Positions 24,108-37,199 are shown, counted from the first letter of the stretch. The stretch is DNA of 64,000 nucleotides from Ficedula albicollis (GCF_000247815.1 NC_021675.1:67732193-67796192); one strand, 5' to 3'. The notes: generated by a model from the sequence alone, not told the origin. Numbers and translations are program-made.

Positions 24108-27100
24108 AAACATAAATTTATTAAACAAGATTATTTCAACTGTGAATGCCAGCTTTGAGATATTGGTGCACTCTCCCATGAGGCAAGGCCAGTTCTCTTC
24201 CTGCTGACCTGAGCTGGTCACAGGTTATCAGTTTAGCTTAAATATTGCAATACTAAAAAGAAACAGCAAAAAACATGGGAGGACAACATTTATTGATGTA
24301 GTTTCTAGAAAGGAGGAAGCTCCTTATATTTACTGTGTTTTTCAAGCTTTAGTATTCATGGGTTTTATTTTTCCTAGAAGCTTTGAAATCTAGAAGTCAT
24401 TTGGCTATCTATTTATAGAAGCAGTTGTAGGCAGAAAAGTCAGAAAAGCCTGTGTGTCACCATGACTCTAGAGTCCAGGGTTTTAAGATAAAATACTGGG
24501 ATACTACTGGTTTTGAGCAAGGATAGCATAGCACTAGAGTAGTGAGAGGGAGAATGATCTCAGATGTTTTTGTTTTCTGGGTAAAACCAAAGCAATCAAT
24601 GGCCAGCCATAGACACAGAACACGTGACAAGCTCGTCATTCCAGCTGTGTTGTCATTTCAGAATTATTCAAAAGGTCCTGATCCTGCCAACAAACTCCCT
24701 TTTTGTAGACATCTGCATTCCTGCAAAATTTCTGCCAAACTCAGAGGCTCTCAGCAGGCACAAAGGGATCTGACCTTGCACACTGAACAGAACTAAAGGT
24801 TAGGTGGGCGAGGAACACTGCCAGCCTGTGCTAGCAGTGGCTTATAAAAGACAGTTTTTACTTGTTCTAATGTGAAAAACTGTTTTTGGGGGGTTTTTTT
24901 GATGGCTTTTGCACTGAGAACATCCTGCAGCAAGCACTGCTGTGAAGCCATCTGCAGTACAAGCTGCAGATTTTGAATAGACCATGAGCATAATGAAAGT
25001 GTTACTGAAACAGGTAAGCTAAAGAGCCATTCTACAGGATGAGAAGATGAGGTCCTTACTCATTGCAAAAAAAACCAAAACCAAAAACAAACAACAACAA
25101 CAACAAAAAAGACAAAAAAACCCTAACAAAATACAAAAACCTCCAAAACAAAAAATCACAACCAAAAAGATATTACTACTATTATGAGCACATTAGGAGA
25201 ACCCCTCTGCCTCTGCTGTATCTTCTCTGAAACTTGAATTATATTTCTCCCTTCTTTTCAGCCTCAGGTTTAACTTTCCACAAGGATGGACTGAATCCTA
25301 CTTACCTTCTCCTCAAAGTTTCAGTGGAAAGCCACTGCACAGGTCAAGCAGAGCTTTTGCAGTCATGTTGATGTGTCAAATGTCAGTTTTATTGTATTTG
25401 ACTCACTCCCTTTCTTTTTTTCCCTCCAAGGATTAAGTGTCAAATCTGCTTTTAGGAATAAGGATTTAGGTCTTGATCTAAAGGAAAGGTGACCATAGGC
25501 TTCAACAGATACTGGATTAAGTCATCATCTTGTTACCCATTCCTTTTTGTTGCCTGACAGTTAAAGTTGATATGAAATATTCTAGTGAGGCAAAGTTTGT
25601 AGGAAAGAGCAAAATTCAGCCTCTCTTTAGCTCTGAAATGTGAATATGGGCTCTAACAAAACAGGGAAAAGACAGAGGTGGTGGAATTGAGATTTTCTTT
25701 GCTACCAAGATTGATGCTACAGATATTCAGCTAAAGGTAAATAAGATCTTGTGTGTACACTTACTTTCACTTTTCCACTGAACCATGAGAAACAAATTGG
25801 GAGAAGGTGATGGGAAAAGCCAAAAGACTAGTGGAGAAGGGAATGTATCTGTCATGGGGAGAGCTGAGGCTGAGCTCTGCTCTGCCTTGCTGTCACTGAG
25901 GCAGGTGGGTGAGGTGACAGCCCCAGGGCTCTCCTCAGCCCTGGCATGATGGATGGCCAGGCCACTGCAAGGTCAGAAGAGATTTCCACAGCACAGATGG
26001 GCAAAGTGCTCTGAGACTGTTGCATTGCAAAAGAAGTCACACAGGGAGAAAAGTATGATTTATCCAGGTGAGAAATATTTCTGCAGCGTGATTTCTTCTA
26101 CGTGACCTGAGCTTTGCTGCCTGCCTTTCAAAGCACTGCAGAAGGGAAGGCTGTGCCCAAAGCCTTCAGTCTCTGAGGGGGGATCCTAAGGCACCTTTGT
26201 GCTTGGCAATATATTACAATTGCCTGGGAGCTCACTAAAGCCACAGGGACATCAGGACCAAGACATTACTCGTGTGTCTGACCTTTTCTGCTCATTCCTC
26301 CTTCCTCAGGCAAATTGCAGGCTTTAAGGTTGGAGGGCTTTTTGTCCTCATGGCACTTGGCTCGTTATATTGCCTGAGGAGACAGATAATGGCCTGTGTG
26401 GCAGAGGGGGGAAAGATGGAGAAGAAAGAGAGATGTCACATGGAATATTCCTGCTGAATCTCTGATTTTAAGAAACTCTCTGGGGCTCAAGCTGAGCTCC
26501 CCACTTTCAGGTGGTTCACATACCAATATTAGGCAGGATGGTAGGACTAGACTTGGCTGCATTTCCCTTTGTACCTCCTATCCTATATTTATCCTATATT
26601 TCTCCAATTTCTATATTCTTTTTATCCTATATTTCTGTGTCTTAAGAAAGCTTTCCCTCCATCAAGTCCATATAAATCAGTGCATGTACAAAAAGAGAGA
26701 ATAAAGGACTGGTTTGGATTTACAGCCAAAAATCTCTCCTCACCCTTTAAAAGAAAGGCATAGAGAAGATCCCACACATCACTTTAAAAATGGCTCAGGA
26801 AAATCAAAATGATCACAGTCATGTAGACAACCACTCCAAGAAGCAGGAAATGCAGAACAATTTTGGGTTTAACTTCTTCCATAGTTTCAACAAAAGAGTA
26901 CACATGGCTAATTATACACACAATTTCAATTATTCCCAGCCTCCTTTCCTCCCTTTCACATGAAGTGTGAAACTGTATTTTTGGCTCTCTAGTACTCTAC
27001 AGCAGGAACAAACGGGTGACAGTGAGATGAAGTTCTAGGTCGGTCATCTCCATGACTGAAAGGAGGCTGAAAGGGCAGAAAGGACAAATCCACAGTGTGA

Positions 27101-28483
27101 ATAATTCATATGCATGGATAAATATGAAAACCACATGATAATTTTAAGTAGGGAGCTGTCTTACAAGAGTCTCAAAGATCCCGCAGTGTGTTTTTATCAT
27201 CTCTAAGCTGATATTTAAATAACTAAATGACCACCTGACCTTCAAAAATACTCAGGACTCAGCAGCTGTTAATAGAATTCACTTCTTTTGGTTTGCTGTG
27301 GAATCTCTCAGCATCAAAGTTTTTAAAATCACACACATATGAGCAAATTAAAAATGAAGTGTGTTACTATAGTACTACTATGATCTGCTTCTATTTTCTG
27401 AACTCTTTTTGTCTCACTTTCTTCCTTCAGAGTATGTCTCAATTTCTAACATATGTTCCTGAAAGTTATTCTTCTAAAATGCTTTCAGGGTTAGAGACTG
27501 AGGTCATTCTGTGTCTGTGGGAGATATCAAGTCAATTAGAAACAATATACTCTGTCCTGCTTAAAAAAGGGGAAGATCATAAAAAAGAGCCCCACATTCC
27601 CACATGATAAAAAAATGGAAAGAGATTAAATAGAAGTTTGTAGGTTATGATTCCAGCTGGTCTCCGCAGTCTGTTTTTTAGTTTCAGATGTTTGCCTCAG
27701 GCCTGTGACAGTCACATCTCATTATGTACTCACACTAGTGACCATCAGGGCAGAGACCACCCAGGAAATTCTGGTTGTTGGCTAATTATTGCCACAAGGA
27801 GCCCCCAGTTCACATAACCTCTCCCACTTGTGCATTGGTTTAGCTTTCTGTAACTGCACATAAAAAAGAGCTTGAGAAGGATGAGAAAGGGCTTGTTTAT
27901 ATTGCACAGGAAGAAAATGTTTCCAAAGTGTGGGGCCAGGCACAAAGGGGATCTCACGCGTGGCTCTGGTTTTCAGAGGTGTTGAAATATCCTGAAATCC
28001 TGTTATTGCTGCCTAAGGGAGAGGTAGAGGAGGGTGTTTACACCTCCTCTCCCAACTTGCCTCATGCTGTTGCTTCTTCCCTGCAGGAGCCATGAGGGGC
28101 CAAATGTTTAGACAGAGAACAAGGTTTACAGGAGCTGTTCTGAGCTCCTGCTGAGCAAAGCCAAGCAAGACACAATTAACTGCCTGATTACAAATTAAGC
28201 ACTGTCACACCTGCCCTGCTGGGGCAGCAGCCAGAACAACAGGCATTAGAAAATTCCACCAGGATCCTTGGAAGATGGTGATAATTTTTCTGCCAAATGT
28301 TGGTGGGCATAGTAACAAGACAGGATACTGAACCACCAGGAGTTTGAAGCCACATGTGCTTGACAATACAAAAAGGCAAAGTTCAAGGATTTCAGGGCTG
28401 GAGTTTTGGCCCAGCTCTCCTCTGTCAAACAGCACAAATGCAAAATGTGTTTTGTAGGTTTCATTATTTTTTTCTTCCCCCTC
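24108..28483. other. unique DNA with an A-rich simple repeat
   Basis: About 4.4 kb without a recognised gene. An A-rich tract with CAA units lies at about 25066-25169, and a short array of CCTATATTT-like units at about 26582-26637. Small GC-richer patches (25850-25990) carry no recognised element. Confidence 0.5.
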
Positions 28484-29018
28484 TGTGCTGGTTTTGGCTG
28501 GGGTAGGGTTAATCTGAGGTGGGTTTTGGGTTTGTGCTGAGCACAGGGTTGATGATGCAGAGATGTTTTTGTTATTGCTGAGCAGGATCACACAGAGCCA
28601 AAGCCATTCCCATTTCCCTTCAGGCTGGGAGTGCCTGGGAGCAGACACAGCCAGGACAGGTGACCCAGCTGAGCAAAGGGATATTGCACACCCTGTGACC
28701 ATGTAAAGAGAGGGGATGAAGGAGGAAAGGGGGGACCTTTGGAGACATGGTGTTTGTCTTCCCAACTCTTTTACACAGGATGGGGCCCTGCTCTCCTGGA
28801 GATGAATGAACACCTGCCTGCCCATAGGAAGCAGTGAATTAATTCCTTGGGGGTTTTGCCTGCATGCATGGCTTTTGCTTTCCCTGTTAAGCTCTCTTTA
28901 TCTCAACCCACAAGTTTTTTGCCTTTTTTCCTTCTGATTCTCTCCCCAGCCTTGCTGGTGAAGGAGTGAATGAGGGGTTGTAGGAGGCTTGACTCCTGTC
29001 TGGGGTGAAATCACAGCA
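28484..29018 (+). mobile_element. solo LTR of an endogenous retrovirus, passerine-type family
   Basis: The element begins TGTGCTGGTTTTGGCTGGG and ends near AAATCACAGCA. From memory it matches an LTR type abundant in songbirds: a TTATTGCTGAGCAG block, AAAGGGATATTGCACACC, a GGAGATGAATGAACACCTGCC-like block, and CTTTATCTCAACCCACAAG near the 3' end. Length (about 535 bp) and TG...CA ends fit an LTR in + orientation. No internal retroviral sequence is attached and I could not find a clear TSD, so insertion age or exact ends are uncertain. A related copy lies at 50080-50589 on the other strand. I lean towards a class III (ERVL-like) origin, as an inference only. Confidence 0.8.
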
Positions 29019-30451
29019 TACTCTCACTCTTCTCTTTCTTCCCTTCTAGATCACCAGTTCACCTTCTCTTCTCCCACTTAAGACATCCATGTTCAGACTC
29101 ATCTCATTCTATTTAACCTACAGCTCATAAGACTCAAAAATTATAAATTTATCAGATGGGGTGTAAGCAATGGTGAGGAAAATAGTGTTTTTCCACATGG
29201 CTGGTTCTGTACATTGTTTCTGAGGTTCAGTCTGTTGTGTCAATGGAAGAATTTAAAAAAAAAAAATCAGTAGGAAAGAGGTCTGTTTTTTCCCCTATAA
29301 ACAAAGGCAGGTTTGTGGAGTGAGATGAGAAACTGACTGGCTGAAAATGAAAAAAGGTAACGTCACTTTTGTCATCCTGCTCAATTTCTTGTCACAGAAT
29401 TTTGGTGATACGAAAAAGTCACAGACATTTAAGAAGTTAATGGAATCATCAAAGCAAGAAAAATCTGTCTCTGGTTCAGACAGCTCTTCTGGGTCACAAA
29501 ATCCCCGAGATGCAGGTGTCTGAATCTTGGGACTGTGTTCTGAAAAGTAGTACTACATTTGTTCTGGTTTTTAGTCTTTTTTTAAGCATCCACTATGGGC
29601 CATGGTCACAGACAAGGTCCTGAGCTATTGGAGAGGTGATCTGATCCCATATGGCTATTTTTAGAGGAAAAATCCCACTGTTCTGAACAAGGCAGATGCT
29701 TTCCAGGGAAGAAGGAAGGCATGTTCTCTCTCTAGCTGTGATGTCCCTTGCACAGCTCTCCACTTGCATTTCCCAGACCCAAAATGAAACTTTTACATAT
29801 CTGTGAAAATCTCTGGGTTTGTTGTTTGCAAGAAAAATGTTAATTTTCCAGCTATTCTTCAAATAGCTTGAGTTGTTCCACAGAATAAATTTTGAAATAA
29901 AATATCATATCAGCAAATAATAAAATATCAGCAAATTAGAAGAAAGTGGAACTTAATTTTTTTATTCTATTTCTATTGCCAAAATATTAATACAATATAT
30001 AGATTTTAACTGTGAGTTTGTCGTATTTATGTTCTATGCTTTTAGCTTGATTTGCCTCCCAGGTGGTGTTAGTCAACACCAATTTGCATTCTGCATTGTG
30101 ACACAGGCTAGAGCAAAACAATAATTAAAAACAAATATATCCCCACTGTAGAGCAGTGGAAAGGCAGCTCTCCAAGGAGTCAGCCTGCACTGCCAGAAGC
30201 AATGTCTGTGTTCTGCAGGGAAAACCTCACTCCTTCAAGTGGGATTCCCACTCTACCACATGATGTAATAACTTCTCTGGCCTCTGTGCTTGGTTTAAAG
30301 AGATGGTGCTCCCCAAAACTATGGAAGTAACTCCCCCTGAAGGATCTGAATCTCTCTAGATTTAATTCTGTATCTTCAGTGACACAGCATCCCTTCTATT
30401 CCTGAATAAAATGGGGAGAGGTTCAGATTTGGCAGCGAGGAATCCAGAGCT
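29019..30451. other. unique non-coding DNA
   Basis: No gene or repeat family is recognised. A short A-run lies near 29257. Confidence 0.55.
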
Positions 30452-30551
30452 GAGTAGTATAGCTGAGTAGCCTATAGCTTTTATCTGCAGGTACAAAAAA
30501 GGAGTAGTATAGCTGAGTAGCCTATAGCTTTTACCTGCAGGTACAAAAAAG
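30452..30551. repeat. 50-bp tandem duplication
   Basis: AGTAGTATAGCTGAGTAGCC at 30453 recurs at 30503. The two 50-bp units are almost identical (one T/C difference in TTTTATCTGC versus TTTTACCTGC) and both end GGTACAAAAAAGG. Confidence 0.96.
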
Positions 30552-32792
30552 GGTCTGATTTTGTAGTGAATAAAAACAATAAATCAATAAATCATTATCC
30601 ACTTGGAACAGAGAGATGGTTTGTATCAAAACACACTTTAATCCTGAGCTTAAATTCTGTCTATTCAACAGCCTCTAATATATATCCTGGTCTGCTGACA
30701 CAGGACAATGTGCCAAAGGCATCATTGGATTGTAATCACACAAGGAAAGTGATGAAAGAAGAGAAAATCCAGCTGGGGAGAGAGATGTCCCTTAGCAAGT
30801 GAAAAGGTAGTGACAGCCATGAAAAGTAAGAACAAGAAAAAGAGAAATGTGTATCTAGTCTGAGTACAAAGGACATGCACGGAAAAAACCTAACACAAAA
30901 ATCCCAGTTACTGTGGTATCCTTCCAGCTCTCAACAGGGGAATTACTCAAAAAGCATCACAGTCAAGAAAACACATGTAACAGAGGATTTTTTTTAGTGT
31001 ATATGGGCACAGCTCAATACAGGAGTAACAGCATGCTGCTACTCATGGAAAAAGCACACTTGACTCAGGTTTGCTTCCTACATTTTTGTAACAGGAGGAG
31101 TTTGAAAAAGTAAGATGAGGTGGATTTGAAAATACCTTACAACTGAGGATGAAGCAGAGGCAATGAAAGCTCACATTTGTGCACTCCAAGGGCTGTACAA
31201 GTACAAGCTGTGGTATTTCAAACAGAGGGAAGTGAGAGATCAAAGTCTGCCAAAGGCCAGAAGCTGTGCTACCTGGTGGAAAGCCAACCAGACTCCATCC
31301 ATGGGGACTGGGATAAAAATCTGTTATATTTCTGTTCTTTATTTCTCTAGCGACTAGAATATCTCTTATCAGTTGCTTTATCAGACACAGTATAGCACAT
31401 AACATCTCCACAGTTCTACATTCTGTTTGTCATAAATGGAAATCAGTTTTCATCATGTATTGCTCTGGTGGGACAAGTATGGTCACTAAGGAAGACAAGA
31501 TTAGTCAAAATGGTCCTTTTATAAAAAATATTCTTCCTTGAGAGGTACAGGTTAGTTATCTGAGCCTGAAATTCAGGAATCTCTTAATTCTAATCCTGAA
31601 TCAAACAAAATAACATCACTTACTCAGCTGTTTGTCTTTTTCTTATGCCTTATGCAGACAAAGGCAGGCAAACCAAAAAATGGAGATAAATTGCTTCTTT
31701 AGAGCTTGGTTGTTGAAGTGGTAAATAAAGTGTGGATATTGGATTGGAGGTGTTTGCCATCAAGCTGGCATATTCTTATCTCTCAAAACAATTTCCATTG
31801 AGAAATAATGTGATTTTTAGCATGCTAAAGACAGAATTATTCTGGTTTAGCAATCATGTATTCATTATGATGTCTCATTCTTACTTTTTTCTTTTAAAAT
31901 TTCTATTCAAAAAGGTTTTATTTAATTATCTCTCAAAAAAGAGGCATTAACTTTGGTAAACAAGAAGCTGGAAGTGTTTCCAAGGTTAAGACAGAGAGAC
32001 CATTAGGAATGCTCACAGGGACCTCCTGTGCAGTCTGGAGAATTTTAATCCTTATCTGAGCTGTTAGCAAATTGACAAGGATATCTTGACATTTGGTGTA
32101 AGGACCTGGCCACAGCTTAGATAATGACTGCTGCATTATTTTCCTTCTTAATTGAAATTTAATTGAATACCATGCTGATAAAGCACACAATTGATGATTT
32201 GCTTCTTACTTTTGTGCCATGGCTACACGTGCTCCAGGATTCTCTGGCTCACTGAGCACTTCTCCTGGCCAACAGAGCCAGTGGGACATTTTCCTTAACC
32301 CTTTTTTAATCTATTTGAAGAGCCTCTCCAGAAGCTCATGCATCTCTTATATTCTGCTTTTTTGGGTTTTTTTTTTGTGTGATTTGGTTTTGTTTCTTCT
32401 TGCTTTCAAATATTATAAGTAAGAAAAGAATGTAGCTCTGGCCACGCTGTCAGGGAAGCAGTGAGAATTTTAGGATGTCTGCTCCATCTTCTCCAGTCTA
32501 AATCAGTTGTTTGTGGCCAGGAATAAAAGGGAACTCATCTACAGTGATGGACTTGGAGGCATCTGGCCCCTGAACTCTTAACTGAGCTGGCAAAGATCCC
32601 CTGCATGAAAGACAGACCTCTCAGCAATTCAGGCAATGACTTATGCATGTTTTACATGTTATCCATATTCACCATGGCCAAAATATTTTTTTACAGGGTA
32701 GTCTAAACAAAATACAGAAAAGGCAAAAAAATGGCTGGAGGTATATGGTGCTTTCCAAGATAAGAAATTAAACAAATTAGGATGCCTCAGGG
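30552..32792. other. unique non-coding DNA
   Basis: AT-rich unique sequence, with overlapping short frames only. No transposon or RNA gene is seen. Confidence 0.5.

Positions 32793-32833
<41 letters not shown>
32793..32833. repeat. uninterrupted 41-base A homopolymer
   Basis: A pure A-run of 41 bases follows CCTCAGGG and precedes GAGACTTAAG. No open frame, polyadenylation signal or matching flanking direct repeat is seen nearby to mark a processed pseudogene. It may be the tail of an unrecognised retroposed sequence, a slippage product, or an assembly-length estimate. Confidence 0.95.
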
Positions 32834-32836
<3 letters not shown>

Positions 32837-34080
32837 ACTTAAGCAGAAGTTTATAAAATTATGAACAACATGAAAGAAAATGAATAGGGAAATACTAATT
32901 CATTTACACAGATGAGTGCCCAAAGGCATTAACAAACAGCAGGTTTTAAATAAATTAACACTAAAAATGCAGAAATAATTGTGACAGAATAGTACAGAGG
33001 CCAAAGCTATGGATTAATGTTTGAAAAAGAATAACAAAATACCAGGAAAGAAGGTCCTTCAGGACCTATTAGGCATGAATATTTGGATTCAACATCTGTT
33101 TCAGAAAACCCAAGCCTCCAGATTTCCAAAATCTGTGAGTCCTCACTGAGGGAGTATTTTGTTTAGAATATCCCTGGATATCAGCTTTCTCTCTTTTAAA
33201 ATGTTCTCCAGAATGGGACTGGGCTTGCAAAGGAAGACACGAAGATGTAAATGCTGACATTTGTGTGTGCACTTCTACCATGTGCAGCACCACTGCAGTC
33301 ATCACTGAAATGTGGAGGGGAGTTCAGCTCCCACATCACAGGCACTTCACTGGATGAGATCAACAACTCCCCAAACTCTGGAGGGTGTGATTCAAACATC
33401 TGAACACAGGTTAGTGCTGTCTCAGATGTCCTATGAGTACTGGCTGCCTTCTGCTGGTCCTTCAGGAGGGCACGGCGGCCGGCCCAAGAGATCCTGTGAT
33501 GACGTGCCCATGCAGGTCACCTTGGACCTACTAATTGAATCTCCTTGGGTTTAGATATTCAATTCTAAGTGTCTCAGCCTTGAATTAATCTTCCTGGTAA
33601 TTGTGAGAAGCAAGGCAGTGGAATGAATGAATGTTTGGTTTCGTTCACTAGGACCATTCCTATATTTCCCTCTATCTTCCACTTCATAGCTATAAAGTGG
33701 GCAAAAATGTCATTTTCCTAGGTTTTGTGTATTATGCTATTTAGAATTAAATCTACAGTATAAGCAATAAAGTCCTGATCCATACAAGTATTTAAATCTT
33801 CTTACTATCTAAATGCCCTAGTAGATGCCATCCCACATTTCCTGGCTCACTACCTAAGTGGCTGGGAAAACAATGCACACCATCTGCAGCATAAATCCTC
33901 TGGGGGCATTGGCATTCATCAAAATCAGAGAGAGTCTGTAATTTATCTCTCAATCTAGGTCTAACTTATTATCTGATGAATAATAAAAAAAATTAAAAAA
34001 AATTCTGAGTCACATAGTGGAATCAAGGCAGGGTCCTGCCTCTTGAGTAGCATAAAGTAGAGTTAGAAATCAAAGCCATT
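32834..34080. other. unique non-coding DNA
   Basis: No gene is recognised. A short GC-rich motif (CACGGCGGCCGGCCC, about 33472-33486) stands out against the AT-rich context, but nothing around it looks like a promoter or exon. Confidence 0.5.
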
Positions 34081-34300
34081 GATTTAGATTAGATCTTAGT
34101 AAGAAATTCTTTACTGTGAGGGTTGCCCAGAGAAGCTGTAGATGCTTCCTCCATCCTGGAAGTGGCCAAGGCCAGGTTGGATGGGCCTTGGTGCATCCTG
34201 GTCCAGTGGAAGATGTTCTTGCCCATTCCAGGGGCTTGGAATGAGATGGTCTTTTAGGATCCTTCCAACCCAAACCATTCTGTGATTCTTTGATTCTGTG
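34081..34300 (+). mobile_element. CR1 LINE 3' end fragment, well preserved
   Basis: In order: TTAGTAAGAAATTCTTTACTG, GTTGCCCAGAGAAGCTGTAG, CAAGGCCAGGTTGGATGGG, CCAACCCAAACCATTC and two or three terminal ATTCTGTG-like octamers, the order of the CR1 3' end in sense orientation. A small internal deletion precedes the GTTGCCCAGAG block. The fragment is 5'-truncated to about 220 bp. Its last 37 bp were later duplicated with downstream DNA. Confidence 0.95.
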
Positions 34301-34900
34301 ATCTCAGCACGTAACATAAACCATCATATAAATTCAGTTCTTCTCATCCATCCTTACTTTGGTGCTGGTTGTCTTATCATTGTCTAAGTATCTCTCACAT
34401 CATAGTAAAGTGTGCTTTACTTAACCACAGCATGAATATACCCCTCTTCAATGTTTTGCCTGCATGACACACTGAATCTTTAAAACTTCCAGTACAATAA
34501 ATACAGAGGGAGGGTAAAAATGTAAGAGAAGGATATGTCTAATAGGCCTAAAACTTCCAGTACAATAAATACAGAGGGAGCGTAAAAATGTAAGAGAAGG
34601 ATGTGTCTAATAGGCTCCAACCCAAACCATTCTGTGATTCTTTGATTCTGTGATCTCAGCACGTAACATAAACCATCATATAAATTCAGTTCTTCTCATC
34701 CATCCTTACTTTGGTGCTGGTTGTCTTATCATTGTCTAAGTATCTCTCACATCATAGTAAAGTGTGCTTTACTTAACCACAGCATGAATATACCCCTCTT
34801 CAACGTTTTTCCTGCATGACACACTGAATCTTTAAAACTTCCAGTACAATAAATACAGAGGGAGCGTAAAAATGTAAGAGAAGGATGTGTCTAATAGGCT
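34264..34900. repeat. nested tandem duplication: 285-bp unit and 67/68-bp sub-unit
   Basis: Unit A (34264-34548) starts inside the CR1 tail and runs into unique DNA. It is repeated almost exactly at 34616-34900, an offset of 352. The last 68 bp of unit A (34481-34548, starting TAAAACTTCCAGTAC) appears a third time at 34549-34615 between the two large copies. The simplest history is a short tandem duplication at the right end and a larger one joining back into the CR1 tail. Copies differ at a handful of bases. Confidence 0.95.
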
Positions 34901-37011
34901 TCACCCTAACTTATTTGTAATTCTCCTTAGTTTTGTTGACCATAGGCAGCGCTTCCCTGATTGATACCAGCTGATAATTTTATCCTTTCCATTCAGATAT
35001 TAAAAGAGCTAATGGAAACACTGAACTAAAAGCCTGACCAGATAGTGGAACAGTTTGCTTAATGAGCTAATTATGGCCTTACTATGACCTCCCTGGAAAG
35101 CTGATCTGTGTCTATAATTTAAAGAATGCACAGAATGTGTCCTGATCAGGGCACAAAGTGAACGAAATAGCTCAGGAGTCCAGCTTTGCAGTGCCCAAAT
35201 CCAGGTCCCTGTTGCATTTGCAGCTTCCTGCTGCATTTGGATGCTGTGGCTCATTCAGGAGAGGTCCAGTATTCCCTGTGGAAGAACTTCTACATGCAGT
35301 ATATATTTGAGGCACTTGAAAGCATGCCTCAGGAGTTGCCAGGTTTGTGCTAGCCCCTGTTTAGTATTTGTGATACGTGTTGGATATGTTGACTTCTGTA
35401 CCTTCATACTTCTTACTTCACTCAGTGCATAAATGAGGAATGATTTTCATCTCTGTTGCCTTGCACAGTGAATACCAACCAGGCTGCAAAGAGGAGAGAG
35501 AAAAGATATTAAAAAATGAAAAAGGCATCTGGGTATATGCTCTGTGGACAAACAATTTTTGAAAAGGAGTCTATCATTTTATTGCTTGCCCTCCCTAGTG
35601 ACTAGCAGTCACTCCTGATCTAAATTCTTTAGAATCGAGTTCTTTAAAAGTCTCTGAAAAGTTGAATCCACAGGGATCCTATTAATGCTGAGCAGTTTTA
35701 TTTTATATTGAGAACAGCACTAAAACTTAGACACAGGCTACAGTTATATTCGTGATACAGTAGTTTTCTATCATCTCTTTAGCCCAGAATGACTAAGGGG
35801 TTTATTCCTTTTATTTAACAGTTTGTATATAGACTTCTTGCTTAAGAGTGTGTATTCAGCCCTGTGAGGTAACCGTGTGTCACGGATGCTGCATGAAGTT
35901 TGGGAACTCATCACTTAGAGAGGCCTAGAAGAACACAAGAATATTGGAATAACAGGATTCAACTCATGGACAGGCTGAGAATATTAAAAGACAGGGAGGA
36001 AATAACTAAGTGATTTCAGCTTCCCTCTATCCAGCTCACAGACCCTTAAATACAAAGATCTACCCAGTTCCAAGCTCTAACTCCTAGTATTTTACTGATT
36101 TTAATGGATAAATATGAAATGTTGTTGGAACAAAACTCGGTGCTTTTTTCCATGCAAGGAGGGATGTTGGACTTGAGCAGAATGTTCAGGATAGCAGGTG
36201 GCACCTGGGTGACACTGCAGACAAAGCTGCAAGAGCAGCAGCCAAAAGCAAACCCAGTGTCAGCAGCATCCTGGACACAACTGTAGCTGGGACTGTGCTT
36301 TTGTTTCACACCCAAGAGCCAGAGATATTCCAAGCAGGAAGGAGTTAGGATTTCTCCTCCTAGCTGAATTCCCAAAACAGTCATCCAGGCAAGCCTGACT
36401 TCTTCCCCTATTTCTGCTGGCTATTTTTATAAGATATGCCTTCCCCAACAGTCTTCTGATTAAGAAAGCAAATACCAACAAAAAAATTGAAAACTTTTCT
36501 TTCCTGATTTAGACAGCTGCTCTCAGAGGAAGCCAATGCACTCTGGAGTTCTTTCCCATAACCCTGGATATTAGTGATATTAGTCCCAGCCACGTTCCCT
36601 CCAGAATTCTGCTTCCCAGCAGTATAAACACTGATGAGAAACAGCAGATCTGCTGGTAATTCAGCACAGACACAGCCAGTATTTATTTTCTGTGAGTACT
36701 TTCTTGACTCTCCAAGGAGCCTGGATTGGCTTAGCTTTTAACTTTGCTCCCTCTTCTAAATACCTGCCGTTCTCAGGGATGAGTCCAGCATTACATGTAT
36801 GAATCTATGACCCCAGGAGGGGTGGGAGCTTAAACTCATCCTTTTCCTTGGTGTTTCCCACTCTGTAGGTGGTTTCCTACTCAGGAAGACAGGTGTTGAG
36901 CATGGAATGGGGAGGGAGCCTTGGTACCTTGGTGACATACACCTCACTCAAGGTAGGAGTTGTTTGTGGAGCAGTAATGCCTGTTTCAGGGACATGAATT
37001 AAATGTTCTCA
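34901..37011. other. unique non-coding DNA
   Basis: Unique sequence without a recognised gene or repeat. Frames of up to 112 codons (- strand, 36046-36384) show no domain. Confidence 0.5.
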
Positions 37012-37199
37012 CTCTGTCTGTGAAAAACCTTAGGAGAGAAAACCCCAACCAACCAACCAACCAACCAACCAACCAACCAACCAACCAACCCAACCAACAA
37101 AAACCCTCTGTCTGTGAAAAACCTTAGGAGAGAAAACCCCAACCAACCAACCAACCAACCAACCAACCAACCAACCAACCAACCCAACCAACAAAAACC
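37012..37199. repeat. 94-bp tandem duplication carrying an AACC microsatellite
   Basis: Two copies (37012-37105 and 37106-37199) each start CTCTGTCTGTGAAAAACC and hold about ten AACC/CCAA tetramers, interrupted identically near the end (CCCAACCAACAAAAACC). Flanking unique DNA and microsatellite were copied together. The W/L/V/G-repeat frames on the - strand are translations of this array. Confidence 0.97.

Noticed and set aside
28205..28825. 206-codon - strand open frame
   Set aside because: It runs antisense through the left part of the solo LTR and into unrelated flank, with no recognisable domain.
28484..28825. Full-length provirus with gag/pol/env downstream of the LTR
   Set aside because: The LTR is followed by unique DNA; no primer-binding site or retroviral gene is present.
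32300..32833. Processed pseudogene ending in the 41-A run
   Set aside because: No upstream coding similarity, polyadenylation signal at the expected distance or flanking direct repeat could be found by eye.
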